From Clostridium sp. (GTDB lineage Bacteria > Bacillota > Clostridia > Clostridiales > Clostridiaceae), in assembly GCA_015058375.1 (NCBI GenBank), contig SVCK01000152.1, positions 1-62,098 of the forward strand: DNA of 62,098 nt, given 5' to 3'. The notes beneath the pieces were generated by a model, which had not been told where the DNA came from, did no database searches, and worked only from the letters and a program-made list of their open reading frames with translations. Each line of letters begins with the position of its first letter. Within the stretch, counting starts at the first letter, position 1. Shown in pieces: positions 40,022 through 52,400 of this stretch. The position numbers and the translations under genes are program-made.

Positions 40022-41395
40022 CTACTTTAAGAATTTATCTCCGACGATTACTACATCTCCAGCTCCAACTGTAAGAATTAAATCACCTTTATTTGCGTTT
40101 TGTTTTAAATATTCAGCTGCTTCATCATGAGAGTGAACATTGGTGCATTTTAATCCTGTTTTTCTAATAGCATCTCCCAATTCATCAGATGATACAAGAC
40201 CAGTATCTTTTTCTCTTGCTGCATAAATATCCATTAAAATCAATTCATCAGCATCAGCGAAAGCTGTAGTAAATTCATCAAATAAGGCTTTTGTTCTTGT
40301 ATAAGTGTGAGGTTGGAATACACAGTAAGTTTTATTGTGATTTATTTTTTTCGCTGTATTTAAAGTAGCTTTGATTTCAGTTGGATGATGAGCATAATCA
40401 TCAATAACTGTTATACCATCTTTTTCTCCTTTAAATTCAAATCTTTTATGAGCCCCTTTACATTTTTCTAAACCTGAAATTATTGTTTCATAAGGTACAT
40501 TAAAGATAAGACCTACAGCGATAGAACAAAGAGCGTTTAGTATATTGTGCTTTCCAGGATTATTTAAAGTTAATTTAAATAATTCTTTTCCATTTTCACA
40601 AACAGTAAAAGAAGCACATCCTCTATTATCAAAAGAAATATCTTTTGCAGTTAAGTCTTCGTCATCAAAACCATATGAAACTGTGTTGCAATCAGCATCT
40701 TTAAGAATTTCTTTAACTCTAATATCTCCGCCATAACCAATTAGGTATCCATTTTTAGGTACAAGTTTTGAGAATTTCTTAAAAGTTTCATATATGTGAT
40801 TAATATCTCTATAATAATCAAGATGATCAGCATCTATATTTAATATTATTCCGATATATGGAAAGAATTTAAGGAAAGATTCTTTATATTCACATGATTC
40901 GGTTATAAAATAGTCACTGTTTCCGATTCTATAATTACCACCGATTAAATCTAAATCTCCACCAACTAATATTGTAGGATCTAAATTCGCTTCCATTGTT
41001 ACATGAGAAATCATAGAGGTACATGTAGTCTTTCCATGAGTACCAGCAACAGCTACATTATACTTATGACCTTTCATTATTAGACCTAAAAATTCAGCTC
41101 TGTTCATAAGTTGGATGTTTTGTCTTTTAGCTTCTGCAAGTTCAGGGTTTGACTCTGGAATTGCAGCAGTATATACTACAAGGTCTACGTCAACTAAGTT
41201 ATTTTTGTCATGGCCTATGTATATTTCAGCCCCTTTTTTTCTTAGTTTATCTAGTACATTAGATTCTTTAAAGTCTGAACCAGAAACTTTATATCCTTTA
41301 TTTAATAGTACAGCAGCAAGTCCGCTCATACTTACTCCACCAATTCCAATGAAGTGGATTTTCTTGTGTTTATCATTAATAAAATCAAATGACAA
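40022..41395 (-). CDS. murC: UDP-N-acetylmuramate--L-alanine ligase
   Basis: [39 protein letters not shown]. Confidence 0.95.
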   Translation of the reverse strand: MSFDFINDKHKKIHFIGIGGVSMSGLAAVLLNKGYKVSGSDFKESNVLDKLRKKGAEIYIGHDKNNLVDVDLVVYTAAIPESNPELAEAKRQNIQLMNRAEFLGLIMKGHKYNVAVAGTHGKTTCTSMISHVTMEANLDPTILVGGDLDLIGGNYRIGNSDYFITESCEYKESFLKFFPYIGIILNIDADHLDYYRDINHIYETFKKFSKLVPKNGYLIGYGGDIRVKEILKDADCNTVSYGFDDEDLTAKDISFDNRGCASFTVCENGKELFKLTLNNPGKHNILNALCSIAVGLIFNVPYETIISGLEKCKGAHKRFEFKGEKDGITVIDDYAHHPTEIKATLNTAKKINHNKTYCVFQPHTYTRTKALFDEFTTAFADADELILMDIYAAREKDTGLVSSDELGDAIRKTGLKCTNVHSHDEAAEYLKQNANKGDLILTVGAGDVVIVGDKFLK

Positions 41396-41536
41396 AAAAT
41401 CAACCCCTTTTTAGTTATTTACAGTTATAATTATATACAAAAAAATCAAATTGAACACACATATTATAAATAAAATCTATTGCCAATAAAGAATTTATAG
41501 AATAAAATATGAATATTAGTGACAAAATTATACTAT

Positions 41537-41549
41537 AAAGTTCGTATAT
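41537..41549 (+). promoter_or_regulatory. candidate PurBox half-site
   Basis: aaagttcgtatat, 12/13 to AWWGTTCGGWWWT. Confidence 0.35.
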
Positions 41550-41570
41550 TATAAATGTGCAGGTGATAAA

Positions 41571-42386
41571 ATGGAGAAAATGACTAGAAATAGCAGAGTA
41601 GTAGCTATTACAAAAATATTATTAGAAAAACCGAATAGAATAATAGGATTAAATAAATTTTCAGAAATGTTAAATGCAGCCAAATCAACTATTAGTGAAG
41701 ATATTGTTATTGTGAGAGAAACATTGCAAAAACTTGAAATGGGAAAAGTAGAGACGATATCAGGAGCAGCAGGAGGAATAAAATTTATTCCAGAAATTGG
41801 AGAAGAGAAGAGAAGGGAATTTGCATTAGAACTTTGTGAACTTTTAAAAGATGATGGAAGAGTGATTGCTGGAAATTTTATATATATGACAGATCTTATG
41901 TATAATCCCAATATAATAAGGAAGGCAGCGGTTATATTATCATCATGTTTTCAAAATTTGGACATAGATTATGTAATAACTGTTGAAACTAAAGGAATTC
42001 CATTAGCTTATGAAGTAGCTAGAAATTTAGGAGTTCAATTGGTGATTGCTAGAAGAGATACACAAGTTACAGAAGGACCAACAGTGTCAATTAACTATGT
42101 ATCGGGAACCAGTGGAAGATTACAACAGATGTCATTATCAAAGAAATCAATGAAACCAAGTAGTAGAAGTATATTTATTGATGACTTCATGAAAGGTGGA
42201 GGAACAGCTAAAGGTATAAAAGAACTTCTTAGAGAATTTGACAGTGAGTTAGTTGGAATAGGAGTTCTTCTAGATAATAAAGAAATTGAAAAAAAATTAG
42301 TTGATGAGTATGTTTCAATTGTAGAATTTAAATCTGTTGATAAATCTTCAATTAGAGAGATAAGACCATCAAAGATGTTTAGCTAA
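41571..42386 (+). CDS. purR: purine operon repressor
   Basis: N-terminal wHTH, PRT domain SIFIDDFMKGGGTAKG; upstream of spoVG-glmU-prs. Confidence 0.95.
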   Translation: MEKMTRNSRVVAITKILLEKPNRIIGLNKFSEMLNAAKSTISEDIVIVRETLQKLEMGKVETISGAAGGIKFIPEIGEEKRREFALELCELLKDDGRVIAGNFIYMTDLMYNPNIIRKAAVILSSCFQNLDIDYVITVETKGIPLAYEVARNLGVQLVIARRDTQVTEGPTVSINYVSGTSGRLQQMSLSKKSMKPSSRSIFIDDFMKGGGTAKGIKELLREFDSELVGIGVLLDNKEIEKKLVDEYVSIVEFKSVDKSSIREIRPSKMFS

Positions 42387-42509
42387 TAATGAAATAATTC
42401 GCTTATATCTCATAATAAAACAAAAATACGAAAATTTTCTAAATAAAAAGAGGATTTTGGTTATATATGGAGAATTAATACCATATAAAGCAACTGGAGG
42501 TGAAGTGAA

Positions 42510-42797
42510 TTGCAAATCACAGACGTTAGAATTAGAAAAATAGCCACAGACGGAAAGATGAAGGCTATAGTTTCCGTTACTTTTGATAATGAATTTGTGG
42601 TACATGATATTAAAATTATCGAAGGACAAAATGGATTGTTTATTGCAATGCCTAGCAGAAAGACACCAGATGGAGAGTTTAAGGATATAGCACATCCAAT
42701 AAACACAGAGACTAGAGAAAAAATACAAACTTCTATTTTAGAGACTTATGAAAAAGTTATAAGTGAAGAAGTGGAAGAAACAACTATTGAAGAATAG
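42510..42797 (+). CDS. spoVG: septation regulator SpoVG
   Basis: [11 protein letters not shown]...[21 protein letters not shown] start after ggaggtg. Confidence 0.95.
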   Translation: MQITDVRIRKIATDGKMKAIVSVTFDNEFVVHDIKIIEGQNGLFIAMPSRKTPDGEFKDIAHPINTETREKIQTSILETYEKVISEEVEETTIEE

Positions 42798-42810
42798 TAA
42801 TTTTGTTAGA

Positions 42811-42843
42811 AATAAAAGGGAGGAAACTTCCTTTTATTTTTTT
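42811..42843 (+). terminator. Rho-independent terminator
   Basis: aataaaagggaggaaacttccttttatttttt. Confidence 0.8.
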
Positions 42844-42967
42844 CGAAAAGGTTTCCAGAGGTTGAAATAAAAAAATCTTTTAAATATAATAGAAGAGGTA
42901 TGTAAATTTACGAATGATATTAATATAATGAATTTAAATATATGTTTGACATAATGAGGTGATATTT

Positions 42968-44335
42968 ATGTATAAATGTGCGTTGATTTTAGCAGCGGGT
43001 CAAGGAAAAAGAATAAAATCTGACCTTCCAAAAGTTTTGCATAAAGTTTGTGGAAAAGAAATGGTTAATCATGTTATAGATAACATGAGATTATCAGGAA
43101 TTAGTGACGTGAATGTTATTATTGGGAAGGGAGCGGAACTTGTTAAGGCTGGTACAGAATCAAGGAAAGTATCTTACTCATTGCAACAAGAACAACTAGG
43201 AACAGGGCATGCAGTAAAATGTGCTAAAGAATTTTTACAAGATAAAGATGGTGTAGTAGCTATATTTGCTGGAGATGCACCTTTGACAAAGGTTGAAACT
43301 ATTAATAAATTAATAGATGAACATATTGAAAAGAAAAATTCAGCTACATTACTATCAGCAATAGTTGAAGATCCAACAGGATATGGAAGAATTATAAGAG
43401 ATGGTGATGAAGTAATTAAAATAGTAGAACATAAAGATTGTTCTGAAGAAGAATTAAAAGTAAATGAAATGAATGCAGCAATGTATTGTTTTGATATAAA
43501 AGAACTATTAGCATCACTAGATGAATTATCTAATGATAATAATCAAGGAGAATATTATTTGACAGATGTTATAGGAATTCTTAAAAGTAAAGGTAAGAGA
43601 GTTGGCGCTGTAGTGACTGATTATGAAGATACAATTGGTGTAAATTCAAGAGTTCAGCTTGCAGAAGCAGAACAGATTTTAAGAAATAGAATTAATAGAA
43701 AACATCTAGATAATGGAGTTACTTTAATAGACCCTAAAACAACTTACATTGGTATAGATGTTAAAATAGGTAAAGATACAATAATATATCCTAATAATAT
43801 TTTAGAAGGTAATACTGAAATAGAATCAGGATGTATGTTATTACAAAATAATAGAATTAAAGATAGTTATATAGAATCAGGAGTAGAAATCCAATCATCT
43901 GTGATATTAGAAAGCAGAATTGGAGAAAATACAACAGTTGGACCATTTGCCTATATAAGACCTGAATCATCAATTGGAAAAGATGCTAGAATAGGAGACT
44001 TTGTTGAAATTAAGAAATCAACAATAGGAAATGGAACTAAAGTTTCTCATTTAACTTACATCGGAGATGCAGAAGTAGGTGGCGGTTGTAATTTTGGATG
44101 TGGAACAGTAGTAGTTAATTACGATGGAAAAGTCAAACATAAGACAAAAATTGGAAATAATAGTTTTATAGGATGTAATACAAATTTAATTTCACCAGTT
44201 GAAGTTGAAGACAATACTTATATTGCGGCAGGCTCAACAATAACTAATACAGTTAAAGAAGGAGACCTTGCGATAGCTAGGGCTAAACAAAGAAATATAA
44301 GTGGATGGGTTGAGAGAAAGGGTTTAATAAAATAA
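42968..44335 (+). CDS. glmU: bifunctional UDP-GlcNAc pyrophosphorylase/GlcN-1-P acetyltransferase
   Basis: [18 protein letters not shown]; left-handed beta-helix hexapeptides. Confidence 0.95.
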   Translation: MYKCALILAAGQGKRIKSDLPKVLHKVCGKEMVNHVIDNMRLSGISDVNVIIGKGAELVKAGTESRKVSYSLQQEQLGTGHAVKCAKEFLQDKDGVVAIFAGDAPLTKVETINKLIDEHIEKKNSATLLSAIVEDPTGYGRIIRDGDEVIKIVEHKDCSEEELKVNEMNAAMYCFDIKELLASLDELSNDNNQGEYYLTDVIGILKSKGKRVGAVVTDYEDTIGVNSRVQLAEAEQILRNRINRKHLDNGVTLIDPKTTYIGIDVKIGKDTIIYPNNILEGNTEIESGCMLLQNNRIKDSYIESGVEIQSSVILESRIGENTTVGPFAYIRPESSIGKDARIGDFVEIKKSTIGNGTKVSHLTYIGDAEVGGGCNFGCGTVVVNYDGKVKHKTKIGNNSFIGCNTNLISPVEVEDNTYIAAGSTITNTVKEGDLAIARAKQRNISGWVERKGLIK

Positions 44336-44397
44336 TTAATATATATTATACCAAATAGAAAATACCTATAGTTAAAATTAAGGAGGTCCTAACCAAT

Positions 44398-45357
44398 ATG
44401 TTAACTCATGGAAATAACATTAAAATATTTACTGGAAATTCTCATCCTGAATTAGCAAGAGAAATTGCTGAAATACTAGGGTTACCTGTGGGAAAAGCAA
44501 AAGTATCTACATTTAGTGATGGAGAAATATCAGTTGATATTAATGAAACTGTAAGAGGTGCTGATGTATTTATAATACAATCTACTTGTTCACCAGTTAA
44601 TAACAATTTAATGGAACTTTTAATAATGATTGATGCATTTAAGAGAGCATCTGCAGGAAGAATAACAGCAGTAATTCCATACTATGGATATGCAAGACAA
44701 GACAGAAAAGCTAAATCAAGAGATCCAATTACAGCAAAATTAGTAGCAGATCTTTTAACAGCAGCTGGTGCTCATAGAGTATTAACTATGGATTTACATG
44801 CGGCTCAAATTCAAGGATACTTTAATATACCAGTAGATCATTTACTTGGTTCACCTATATTAGCTAAACACTTTGTTGATAAAGGATTAGCAGATCAAGA
44901 TGATGTAGTTGTTGTTTCACCAGATTTAGGAAGTGTTACAAGAGCTAGAAAATTTGCTGATAAATTACATGCACCAATAGCTATAATAGATAAGAGAAGA
45001 CCTAAAGCCAATGTATCTGAAATAATGAATATTATTGGAGATGTTGAAGGTAAGAGATGTATCTTAATAGATGATATGATAGATACAGCAGGAACTATTA
45101 CTAATGCTGCAAATGCATTAAGAGATTTAGGGGCTACAGCAGTTTATGCTTGTTGTACACATGGAGTTCTTTCAGGACCTGCTTTTGACAGACTAAATAG
45201 TTCAGCAATTGAGGAATTAGTAATGTTAAATACAATTACATTACCAGAAGACGCAGATACAAGTAAAATATCTTCACTTTCAGTTGCACCTATATTTGCA
45301 GAAGCAATTCAAAGAATATATGATGATGAACCAATAAGTAAGTTGTTTGAAGCTTAA
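44398..45357 (+). CDS. prs: ribose-phosphate pyrophosphokinase
   Basis: [40 protein letters not shown]. Confidence 0.95.
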   Translation: MLTHGNNIKIFTGNSHPELAREIAEILGLPVGKAKVSTFSDGEISVDINETVRGADVFIIQSTCSPVNNNLMELLIMIDAFKRASAGRITAVIPYYGYARQDRKAKSRDPITAKLVADLLTAAGAHRVLTMDLHAAQIQGYFNIPVDHLLGSPILAKHFVDKGLADQDDVVVVSPDLGSVTRARKFADKLHAPIAIIDKRRPKANVSEIMNIIGDVEGKRCILIDDMIDTAGTITNAANALRDLGATAVYACCTHGVLSGPAFDRLNSSAIEELVMLNTITLPEDADTSKISSLSVAPIFAEAIQRIYDDEPISKLFEA

Positions 45358-45368
45358 AAATTACATAT

Positions 45369-45402
45369 AAAAAAAGGAGTACTTTTAGTACTCCTTTTTT
45401 TA
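45369..45402 (+). terminator. Rho-independent terminator
   Basis: aaaaaaggagtacttttagtactccttttttt. Confidence 0.85.
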
Positions 45403-45568
45403 ACGTTTAAGAAGGGATAAAATTTCTTGAAAGCGAAAGGGAAAAAATGTATGTTTTCAAAAAGAAATTATATTATTTTAAAAAAATAGTTAATATAATG
45501 TAACATTTGCTTTAGATTATTTATATAATAGTAAATAAGTGACTAAATTATTAGTGGAGGGGAAAGTA

Positions 45569-46258
45569 ATGGGTAATAGTTTAGAAAAAGTTTTAGTGGT
45601 TGATGATGATATAAATATAGGTGAAGTTATAAATATGTATTTAAAAAGTTCTGGTTATGATACAAAAATCGCTTATGATGGAAAGACGGCATTGGATGAG
45701 TTTAAAAGTTATAAACCAGACTTAGTTTTATTAGATGTTATGATTCCTAATATAAATGGAATTGAAGTATTAAAGAGTATAAGAAAAGATGGAGTTGTTC
45801 CTGTGATTATGCTAACAGCTAAGGGAGATACTTTTGATAAAGTTCTTGCATTAGAATTGGGAGCTGATGATTATATAGTAAAACCATTTGAACCAAAGGA
45901 ATTAATGGCAAGGATTAAGGCTGTTATGAGAAGATATATTATAGATAAAAATTATGTGGATGATAAATTGCAGTTTAGTAATATTTTAATTGATGCTAAA
46001 TCCTATGAGGTTATATATGATGGAAATATGATAAAAATGCCTCCTAAAGAATTTGAACTTTTATATTATTTAGCAAAAAATAAAAATAAGGTATTTACAA
46101 GAGAACAACTTCTTTGTGAAGTTTGGGGATATGATTATCCAGGAGATTCAAGAACAGTTGATGTTCATGTGAAAAGGTTAAGAAGCAAAATAAAAGGAGG
46201 AACAGACTGGAATCTACAGACAGTATGGGGGGTTGGTTATAAATTTGAGGTGAAGTAA
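45569..46258 (+). CDS. OmpR-family response regulator
   Basis: VVDDDINIGEVI, DLVLLDVMIP, winged-helix DNA-binding domain; RBS ggagggg. Confidence 0.9.
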   Translation: MGNSLEKVLVVDDDINIGEVINMYLKSSGYDTKIAYDGKTALDEFKSYKPDLVLLDVMIPNINGIEVLKSIRKDGVVPVIMLTAKGDTFDKVLALELGADDYIVKPFEPKELMARIKAVMRRYIIDKNYVDDKLQFSNILIDAKSYEVIYDGNMIKMPPKEFELLYYLAKNKNKVFTREQLLCEVWGYDYPGDSRTVDVHVKRLRSKIKGGTDWNLQTVWGVGYKFEVK

Positions 46259-46260
46259 AG

Positions 46261-47670
46261 GTGAAAAAAAGTTTAGTATATAAGATTCAAATACGTATTG
46301 TTTCAATTTTATCATTATCTCTTGTGATTTTAGGAATTATATTAAGTATTTTGGGAATAGATTTTTTAAAAGATCAAAGAAAAGAACTTATTAATAAAGA
46401 GGTATATCCTATAACTGTTGAAGTATCCAATTATTTAAGAGTACAAGAAAATACAAGTTTAAGTAATTTGAAAAATACTATGGAGATCGTAAGTAAGTGT
46501 ACTAGCGCAAATATAATTATAACGGACAACTTAGGATATCCTTATGCAGTTTCAACATATTTAAAAAAAGATGAAGAATTAAAACTATCGGAAAAAGTTA
46601 TAACTGAGAATGAAAGAATAGAATTAAAAGAAGGAAATATTTTAGAAAAAGTTGAGGGCGAAAATTGGTATGTTTATATGAAGCCTATTTTTCAAGATAA
46701 TTACTTTGGAGGAATTTTAATTTTTAAGATTTCAACAAAGGCTATGCAGATAAAAGTAACCTGGCTATTAATATCTATATGGATGTGTATATTTATATCT
46801 ATAATTATCATGTTAATAGGCATAAGACATTATATTAAAGATATGATAATTGAACCAATAGGAGAAATTAATAAAGTAGCGAAGAAAATAGCTATTGGAG
46901 AGGTTGATAAAAGAGTAGCCATTGTTACAAATGATGAAATAGGTGATTTAGCCAAATCATTTAATTTGATGGCTGAAACTTTAAATAAAATTGATGAAAA
47001 TAGACGCAATTTTATTTCTAATGCATCTCATGAATTACGGTCTCCTATAATGTCTATATGTGGGTTTATAGCTGGAATAATAGATGGAGTAATTCCTAAA
47101 GGTAAAGAAAGATATTATCTAGAAATTGTGTATGATGAAATAAAAAGGCTTTGTAGATTGGTAAATGATTTGCTAGATATATCAACGTTGGACAGTTCAA
47201 ATTACAAATTAAATGAAATTGAAGATGATATTAATGCAATAATTAAGGCATGTTTAGTTAAGCAGCAGAATAAAATTATAGATAAAGATTTAAAAGTAGA
47301 AGTTACTTTAGAAAATGATCATGAGTTTGTTCTTATTGATAGAGATAGAATAATTCAAGTATTGACTAATTTGTTAGATAATGCAATAAAATACAGTTAC
47401 ATTGGAGAGGTCGTAAAAATTAAGACGAAAGTAAAAGGTGAAAAAGTTTATGTAAGTATAGAGAATAAAGGGGATGAGTTATCTGAAACTCAAATCTTGA
47501 AAGTGTGGGATAGGTTTTATAAAGCGGATTCATCAAGAACTAATAAAGAAAGCACTGGATTGGGACTATCAATAGTTAGAACTATAATATCTAGACATGG
47601 AGAAGATATATGGGTAGAAAGTGTTGATGGTAAAACTGTATTTACATTTACGTTAACGAGAATTATGTGA
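46261..47670 (+). CDS. sensor histidine kinase
   Basis: HAMP, H-box FISNASHELRSPIMSI, STGLGLSIVRTII. Confidence 0.9.
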   Translation: MKKSLVYKIQIRIVSILSLSLVILGIILSILGIDFLKDQRKELINKEVYPITVEVSNYLRVQENTSLSNLKNTMEIVSKCTSANIIITDNLGYPYAVSTYLKKDEELKLSEKVITENERIELKEGNILEKVEGENWYVYMKPIFQDNYFGGILIFKISTKAMQIKVTWLLISIWMCIFISIIIMLIGIRHYIKDMIIEPIGEINKVAKKIAIGEVDKRVAIVTNDEIGDLAKSFNLMAETLNKIDENRRNFISNASHELRSPIMSICGFIAGIIDGVIPKGKERYYLEIVYDEIKRLCRLVNDLLDISTLDSSNYKLNEIEDDINAIIKACLVKQQNKIIDKDLKVEVTLENDHEFVLIDRDRIIQVLTNLLDNAIKYSYIGEVVKIKTKVKGEKVYVSIENKGDELSETQILKVWDRFYKADSSRTNKESTGLGLSIVRTIISRHGEDIWVESVDGKTVFTFTLTRIM

Positions 47671-47685
47671 TAGGGGTAATCAATA

Positions 47686-48756
47686 ATGGAAAAGAATGGA
47701 TCGGAAAGAATAATGATTAAAAAGAAGAAAAATTGCAAAATTATTTCTTATATATGTGTTTTTATCATTGTAGCTATTATAAGTGGATGCATATGTTCTA
47801 AAATTGTAGTGGAGAAAATGATACAAAAAGATAGACTTAATGATTCTGGAGAATTGGAAGCCTATTTTGAACAGATGTTATCTAAAGGAATAACATCTGT
47901 TTCACATTCAATAGTTACAATTGGTGATTCTATTGATAAGTTGAATGTGAATACTAGAGGAGAGGGAAATGTTACTGGAATTGTTATTGATGAACAAGGC
48001 TATATAGCAACAAGTTTGTCCAAAATTAAGAATATGAATGATATTTTTGTTAAGCTTCCTTCATTAGCTAAAGAGCCTATAGAAGCAGATTTAATAGGAG
48101 CAGATGAAAAAACAGATGTTGCATTGATAAAAATTGTTTCGGATGAGATTGTTCCTATAATTATGAATGAAGGTGAAATAAAAGATGGGAATTTTGTTTT
48201 TGCTGCCGGAAATTCTATTTCTAATGATTTTATAGGAATGGTTACTGTAGGAGTGGTTACATCTACTGAAAACAGAATACATGATGATGTAAAAGGAGAT
48301 TTGTATACAATAATTCAAACAAATACAATTATAAATGATGAAAATATAGGAGGAGCATTATGTAACATTCAAGGAGAACTAGTTGGATTTAATGGTATAT
48401 TTTTAAATAATAATGGTGAAAGTAATCAATTATATTATTCGTTAAATGCAACAGATTTGAAAAAAATAGTAGATTATATAATTAAATTTACAGATAAATT
48501 AGGGATTAGCGGAGAAGTGATTGATGATAAAGATAGCGGAGTAAAAGGTCTATATGTTAAAAATGTTATACCTGGTGGTCGAGCAGCGAGATGGGGAATT
48601 TTACCTACAGATATAATATTGTCATTGGATAATAATGAAATAACATCATTAGAAGATATTAACGATGTAATTAGAAATAAGAATAATGGTGAAAATATTG
48701 ATTGTAAAATTCTGAGATACGGTACAAATACAACTATACAAGTTTTGATTGATTAA
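47686..48756 (+). CDS. HtrA-like trypsin-fold + PDZ protein, likely pseudo-protease
   Basis: VTGIVIDEQGYIATS...DEKTDVALIKI...ENIGGALCNIQGELVGFNG; PDZ NVIPGGRAARWGILPTDIILSLDNNEI; N-terminal TM. Confidence 0.75.
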   Translation: MEKNGSERIMIKKKKNCKIISYICVFIIVAIISGCICSKIVVEKMIQKDRLNDSGELEAYFEQMLSKGITSVSHSIVTIGDSIDKLNVNTRGEGNVTGIVIDEQGYIATSLSKIKNMNDIFVKLPSLAKEPIEADLIGADEKTDVALIKIVSDEIVPIIMNEGEIKDGNFVFAAGNSISNDFIGMVTVGVVTSTENRIHDDVKGDLYTIIQTNTIINDENIGGALCNIQGELVGFNGIFLNNNGESNQLYYSLNATDLKKIVDYIIKFTDKLGISGEVIDDKDSGVKGLYVKNVIPGGRAARWGILPTDIILSLDNNEITSLEDINDVIRNKNNGENIDCKILRYGTNTTIQVLID

Positions 48757-48831
48757 AATTTACTTTTGTTATAGATATATTATTTAGTATAATATATAGT
48801 AACGATTTTATTTAAAAGGAGATATAGAGAA

Positions 48832-49407
48832 ATGTTTCTTATAGTTGGCTTGGGAAATCCAGGAAGAGAATATGATAATACAAGACATAATATAGGATTT
48901 GATGCAATAGATGTTATTGCTGATAGGTATAATATAGAAGTTTCTAGGATAAAATTTAAAGGTGTGTATGGTGAAGGTTTTATAAATGGAGAAAAAATAA
49001 TTCTTTTAAAACCAACTACATATATGAATTTAAGTGGAGAAAGTATACGTGAAGTTATGGACTTTTATAAATTATCACAAGAAGATATTTTGGTTATTTA
49101 TGATGATGTAAGCCTTGACGTTGGAAGAATTAGAATAAGAGAAAAAGGAAGTGCCGGCGGTCATAATGGCATAAAGAGTATAATTGCTAATATAGGTACT
49201 GATGTTTTTTCAAGAATAAAAGTTGGTGTTGGTAAGCCACAAGGAGATTTAGTAAAGCATGTTTTGGGTACTTTTTCAAAAGAAGATAGAGAAGATTTAA
49301 ATAAGGTTTTACAAACTGTAGCTGAAGCAGCAGAAACAATAATTAAAGAAGATGCTAAAGAAGCAATGAATAAGTATAATGGTTTCAGTTTAGAAAAAAC
49401 AATTTAA
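48832..49407 (+). CDS. pth: peptidyl-tRNA hydrolase
   Basis: [30 protein letters not shown]. Confidence 0.95.
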   Translation: MFLIVGLGNPGREYDNTRHNIGFDAIDVIADRYNIEVSRIKFKGVYGEGFINGEKIILLKPTTYMNLSGESIREVMDFYKLSQEDILVIYDDVSLDVGRIRIREKGSAGGHNGIKSIIANIGTDVFSRIKVGVGKPQGDLVKHVLGTFSKEDREDLNKVLQTVAEAAETIIKEDAKEAMNKYNGFSLEKTI

Positions 49408-49421
49408 GGATGGTGCTGAAA

Positions 49422-52400
49422 ATGAGATTAAAAGGGTTGATAGAACCCTTAATTACTAGTGATAAATTTTCCAGTATAAAAAGCAATATAGAAGAGGACG
49501 GTAAATTGGTTGAAGTATCCGGTTTATCGGAATCTTCCAAAGCTTATTTCATTAATGCAATGTATGAAAGCTTTGAAAAACCAGTAGTTATAATAACTCA
49601 TAATGATATGGAAGCAAAAAATTTATATGAAGATTTGAATTTATATACAAATAATGTTTCGTATTTCCCAGCAAAGGAAGTAGTTTTTTATAATGTTGAT
49701 GCTATATCTGGAGATTTAAGATGGGCTAGATTAAGGGTTATAAAAGAGATATTAGACAAAAAAAGAGGGATTATAGTAACTTCTATAGATGCATTTGCTT
49801 CTGAGTATACTCCTAAAAAACTATTTAAAGATCATAAGTTGTCGTTAAAGATTGGTAAGGAAGTGAATTTTCAAGATATATCACAAATATTGATAGAAGG
49901 TAGATATGAAAGAGTTGAAATAGTTGAAGGAAAAGGAGAGTTTTCACTTAGAGGGGGACTTTTAGATGTATTTCCTCCAGATGCTGTTTATCCATATAGA
50001 ATAGAATTGTTCGGCGACGAAATTGAATCAATAAGAACATTTAATATTGAATCTCAAAGAAGTATAGATAAAGTTAAAACTTTAAAGATATTTCCGGCTA
50101 AAGAAATGATTGTTAACGATATCGTAGTAGAGCAAGCTTTAGATTTAATGAAATCTGAATTAGAGCAAGTTATTCGTAATAGCAAAGATAAAGAAAGAAT
50201 AGATAAAGTAAAAACTATTGTAAATAGGAATATGGAAAGTTTTAAAGAAACTCATACATTTGAAACGATAGATAGTTATTTACCTTTTTTATATGAGAAG
50301 AGTGAAACATTTTTTGATTATTTAGATAAGTATTTAATAATTTTAGATGATAAAGTCAGATCATTAGGTAAACTTGAAAGTACTTATACAGAATTTAATG
50401 AAAATTATTCGATATTTCTAGAAAGAGGAGATATTCTTCCATCACAAAGCAATTTGCTGGTTTCTAAAGAGAAAGTTTTGAATCTTTTAGAAGAACGAGT
50501 AGATATAGTTTTGGAGGAAATTTCAAAGAATAGTGAAAGATTAAATGCTGATTTTAAGTATGAATTAAAAGGTGCATCTATTAATCACTATCAAGGGCAG
50601 TTAGATATTTTAATAGAAGATATTTTATCTAAAAAGAATTCAGGATATAGAACTGTCATTTTATCAGGAACAAAGCCAAGAGGAGAAAGGCTTGTAAATA
50701 CTTTAAGAGATAGAGGAATAGAGAGTGTATATAAGGATCAGGTAGATGAAATTCAATTTGGTGAAGTTGTAATAACTTATGGAAACCTTTTAAAAGGGTT
50801 TGAGTGTCCTGAATATAAGATATGTGTCATTTCAGATAAAGAGGTATTTGGTGAAGCTAAGAGAAAACTTAAAAAAACTAAGCGCAAAACTAAAGGAGTC
50901 TCTAAAATAAAAAGTTTTGCAGAGCTTAAACCTGGAGATTATGTTGTACATGCAAACCATGGTATAGGTGTTTATAAAGGTATTAAGCAAATTGAAGTAG
51001 CTGGAAATAAAAGAGATTATCTTGATATTATTTATGATAAAGGAGATAAGCTTTATGTTCCAGTAGAACAATTAGATCTTGTACAAAAATATATTGGAAG
51101 TGAAGGAAAAACTCCAAAGGTTAATAAATTAGGAAGCAATGAATGGGTTAAAGCAAAAGCAAAAGTTAAAAAATCAATAAATGAAATAGCAAAAGATTTG
51201 ATGAAATTATATGCTGCTAGAGCAACAATGAAAGGGCATAAATTTTCAAAGGATACTCAATGGCAGAGACAATTTGAAGATGAATTCCCTTATGATGAGA
51301 CACCAGATCAATTGGCATGTATTGAAGAAATAAAAGCAGATATGGAATCTGAAAAATCTATGGATAGACTTTTGTGCGGAGATGTTGGATATGGAAAGAC
51401 AGAAGTTGCTGTAAGAGCTGCTTTTAAGGCTGTTATGGATGGAAAACAGGTTGCTTTTTTAGTTCCAACAACAATACTAGCAGAACAACATTATAAAAAT
51501 TTAGTTAAGAGATTTTCAGATTTTCCTGTGGCGATTGATATGGTGAGTAGATTTAGGACAGCCAAGGAACAGAAGGCTACATTACAAGCTGTTAAGGAAG
51601 GTAATGTCGATATATTAATAGGGACTCATAGATTAGTTTCAAAAGATATTAAGTTTAAGGATTTAGGCTTATTAATTGTAGATGAAGAGCAGAGATTTGG
51701 AGTCGCTCAAAAGGAAAAAATAAAGAATGTAAAGAAAAATGTTGATGTATTAACATTAAGTGCAACGCCTATTCCAAGAACTCTTCATATGTCACTAACT
51801 GGAGTTAGAGATATATCTGTTATAGAAACTCCACCAGAAGAGAGATATCCTATTCAAACATATGTGGTTGAACAAAATGATCAACTTATAAGAGATGCAA
51901 TAATGAGAGAAATTAGTAGAGGAGGACAGGTCTATTTTGTTTATAATAGAGTGGAAGATATAGACAAAATGGCTGGATATGTTCAAAATTTAGTTCCAGA
52001 AGCAAAAGTGTCAGTGGCTCATGGAAGAATGACAGAAAGAGAATTAGAGAATGAAATGATAGATTTCATGAATAATGAAAAGAATGTTCTTGTATGTACT
52101 ACTATTATAGAAACAGGAATAGATATTCAAAATGTAAATACTATAATTGTTTATAATGCAGATAAAATGGGATTGTCTCAGTTATACCAATTGAGGGGAA
52201 GAGTAGGACGTTCAAATAGAATTGCTTATGCATATCTTTTATATACTAAAGACAAAATTCTTACAGAGGTTGCAGAGAAGAGATTGAAAGCTTTGAAAGA
52301 TTTTACTGAGCTAGGATCTGGGTTTAAGATTGCTATGAGAGATTTAGAAATTAGAGGGGCTGGAAATATGATGGGTTCTTCTCAGCATGGACATATGGCG

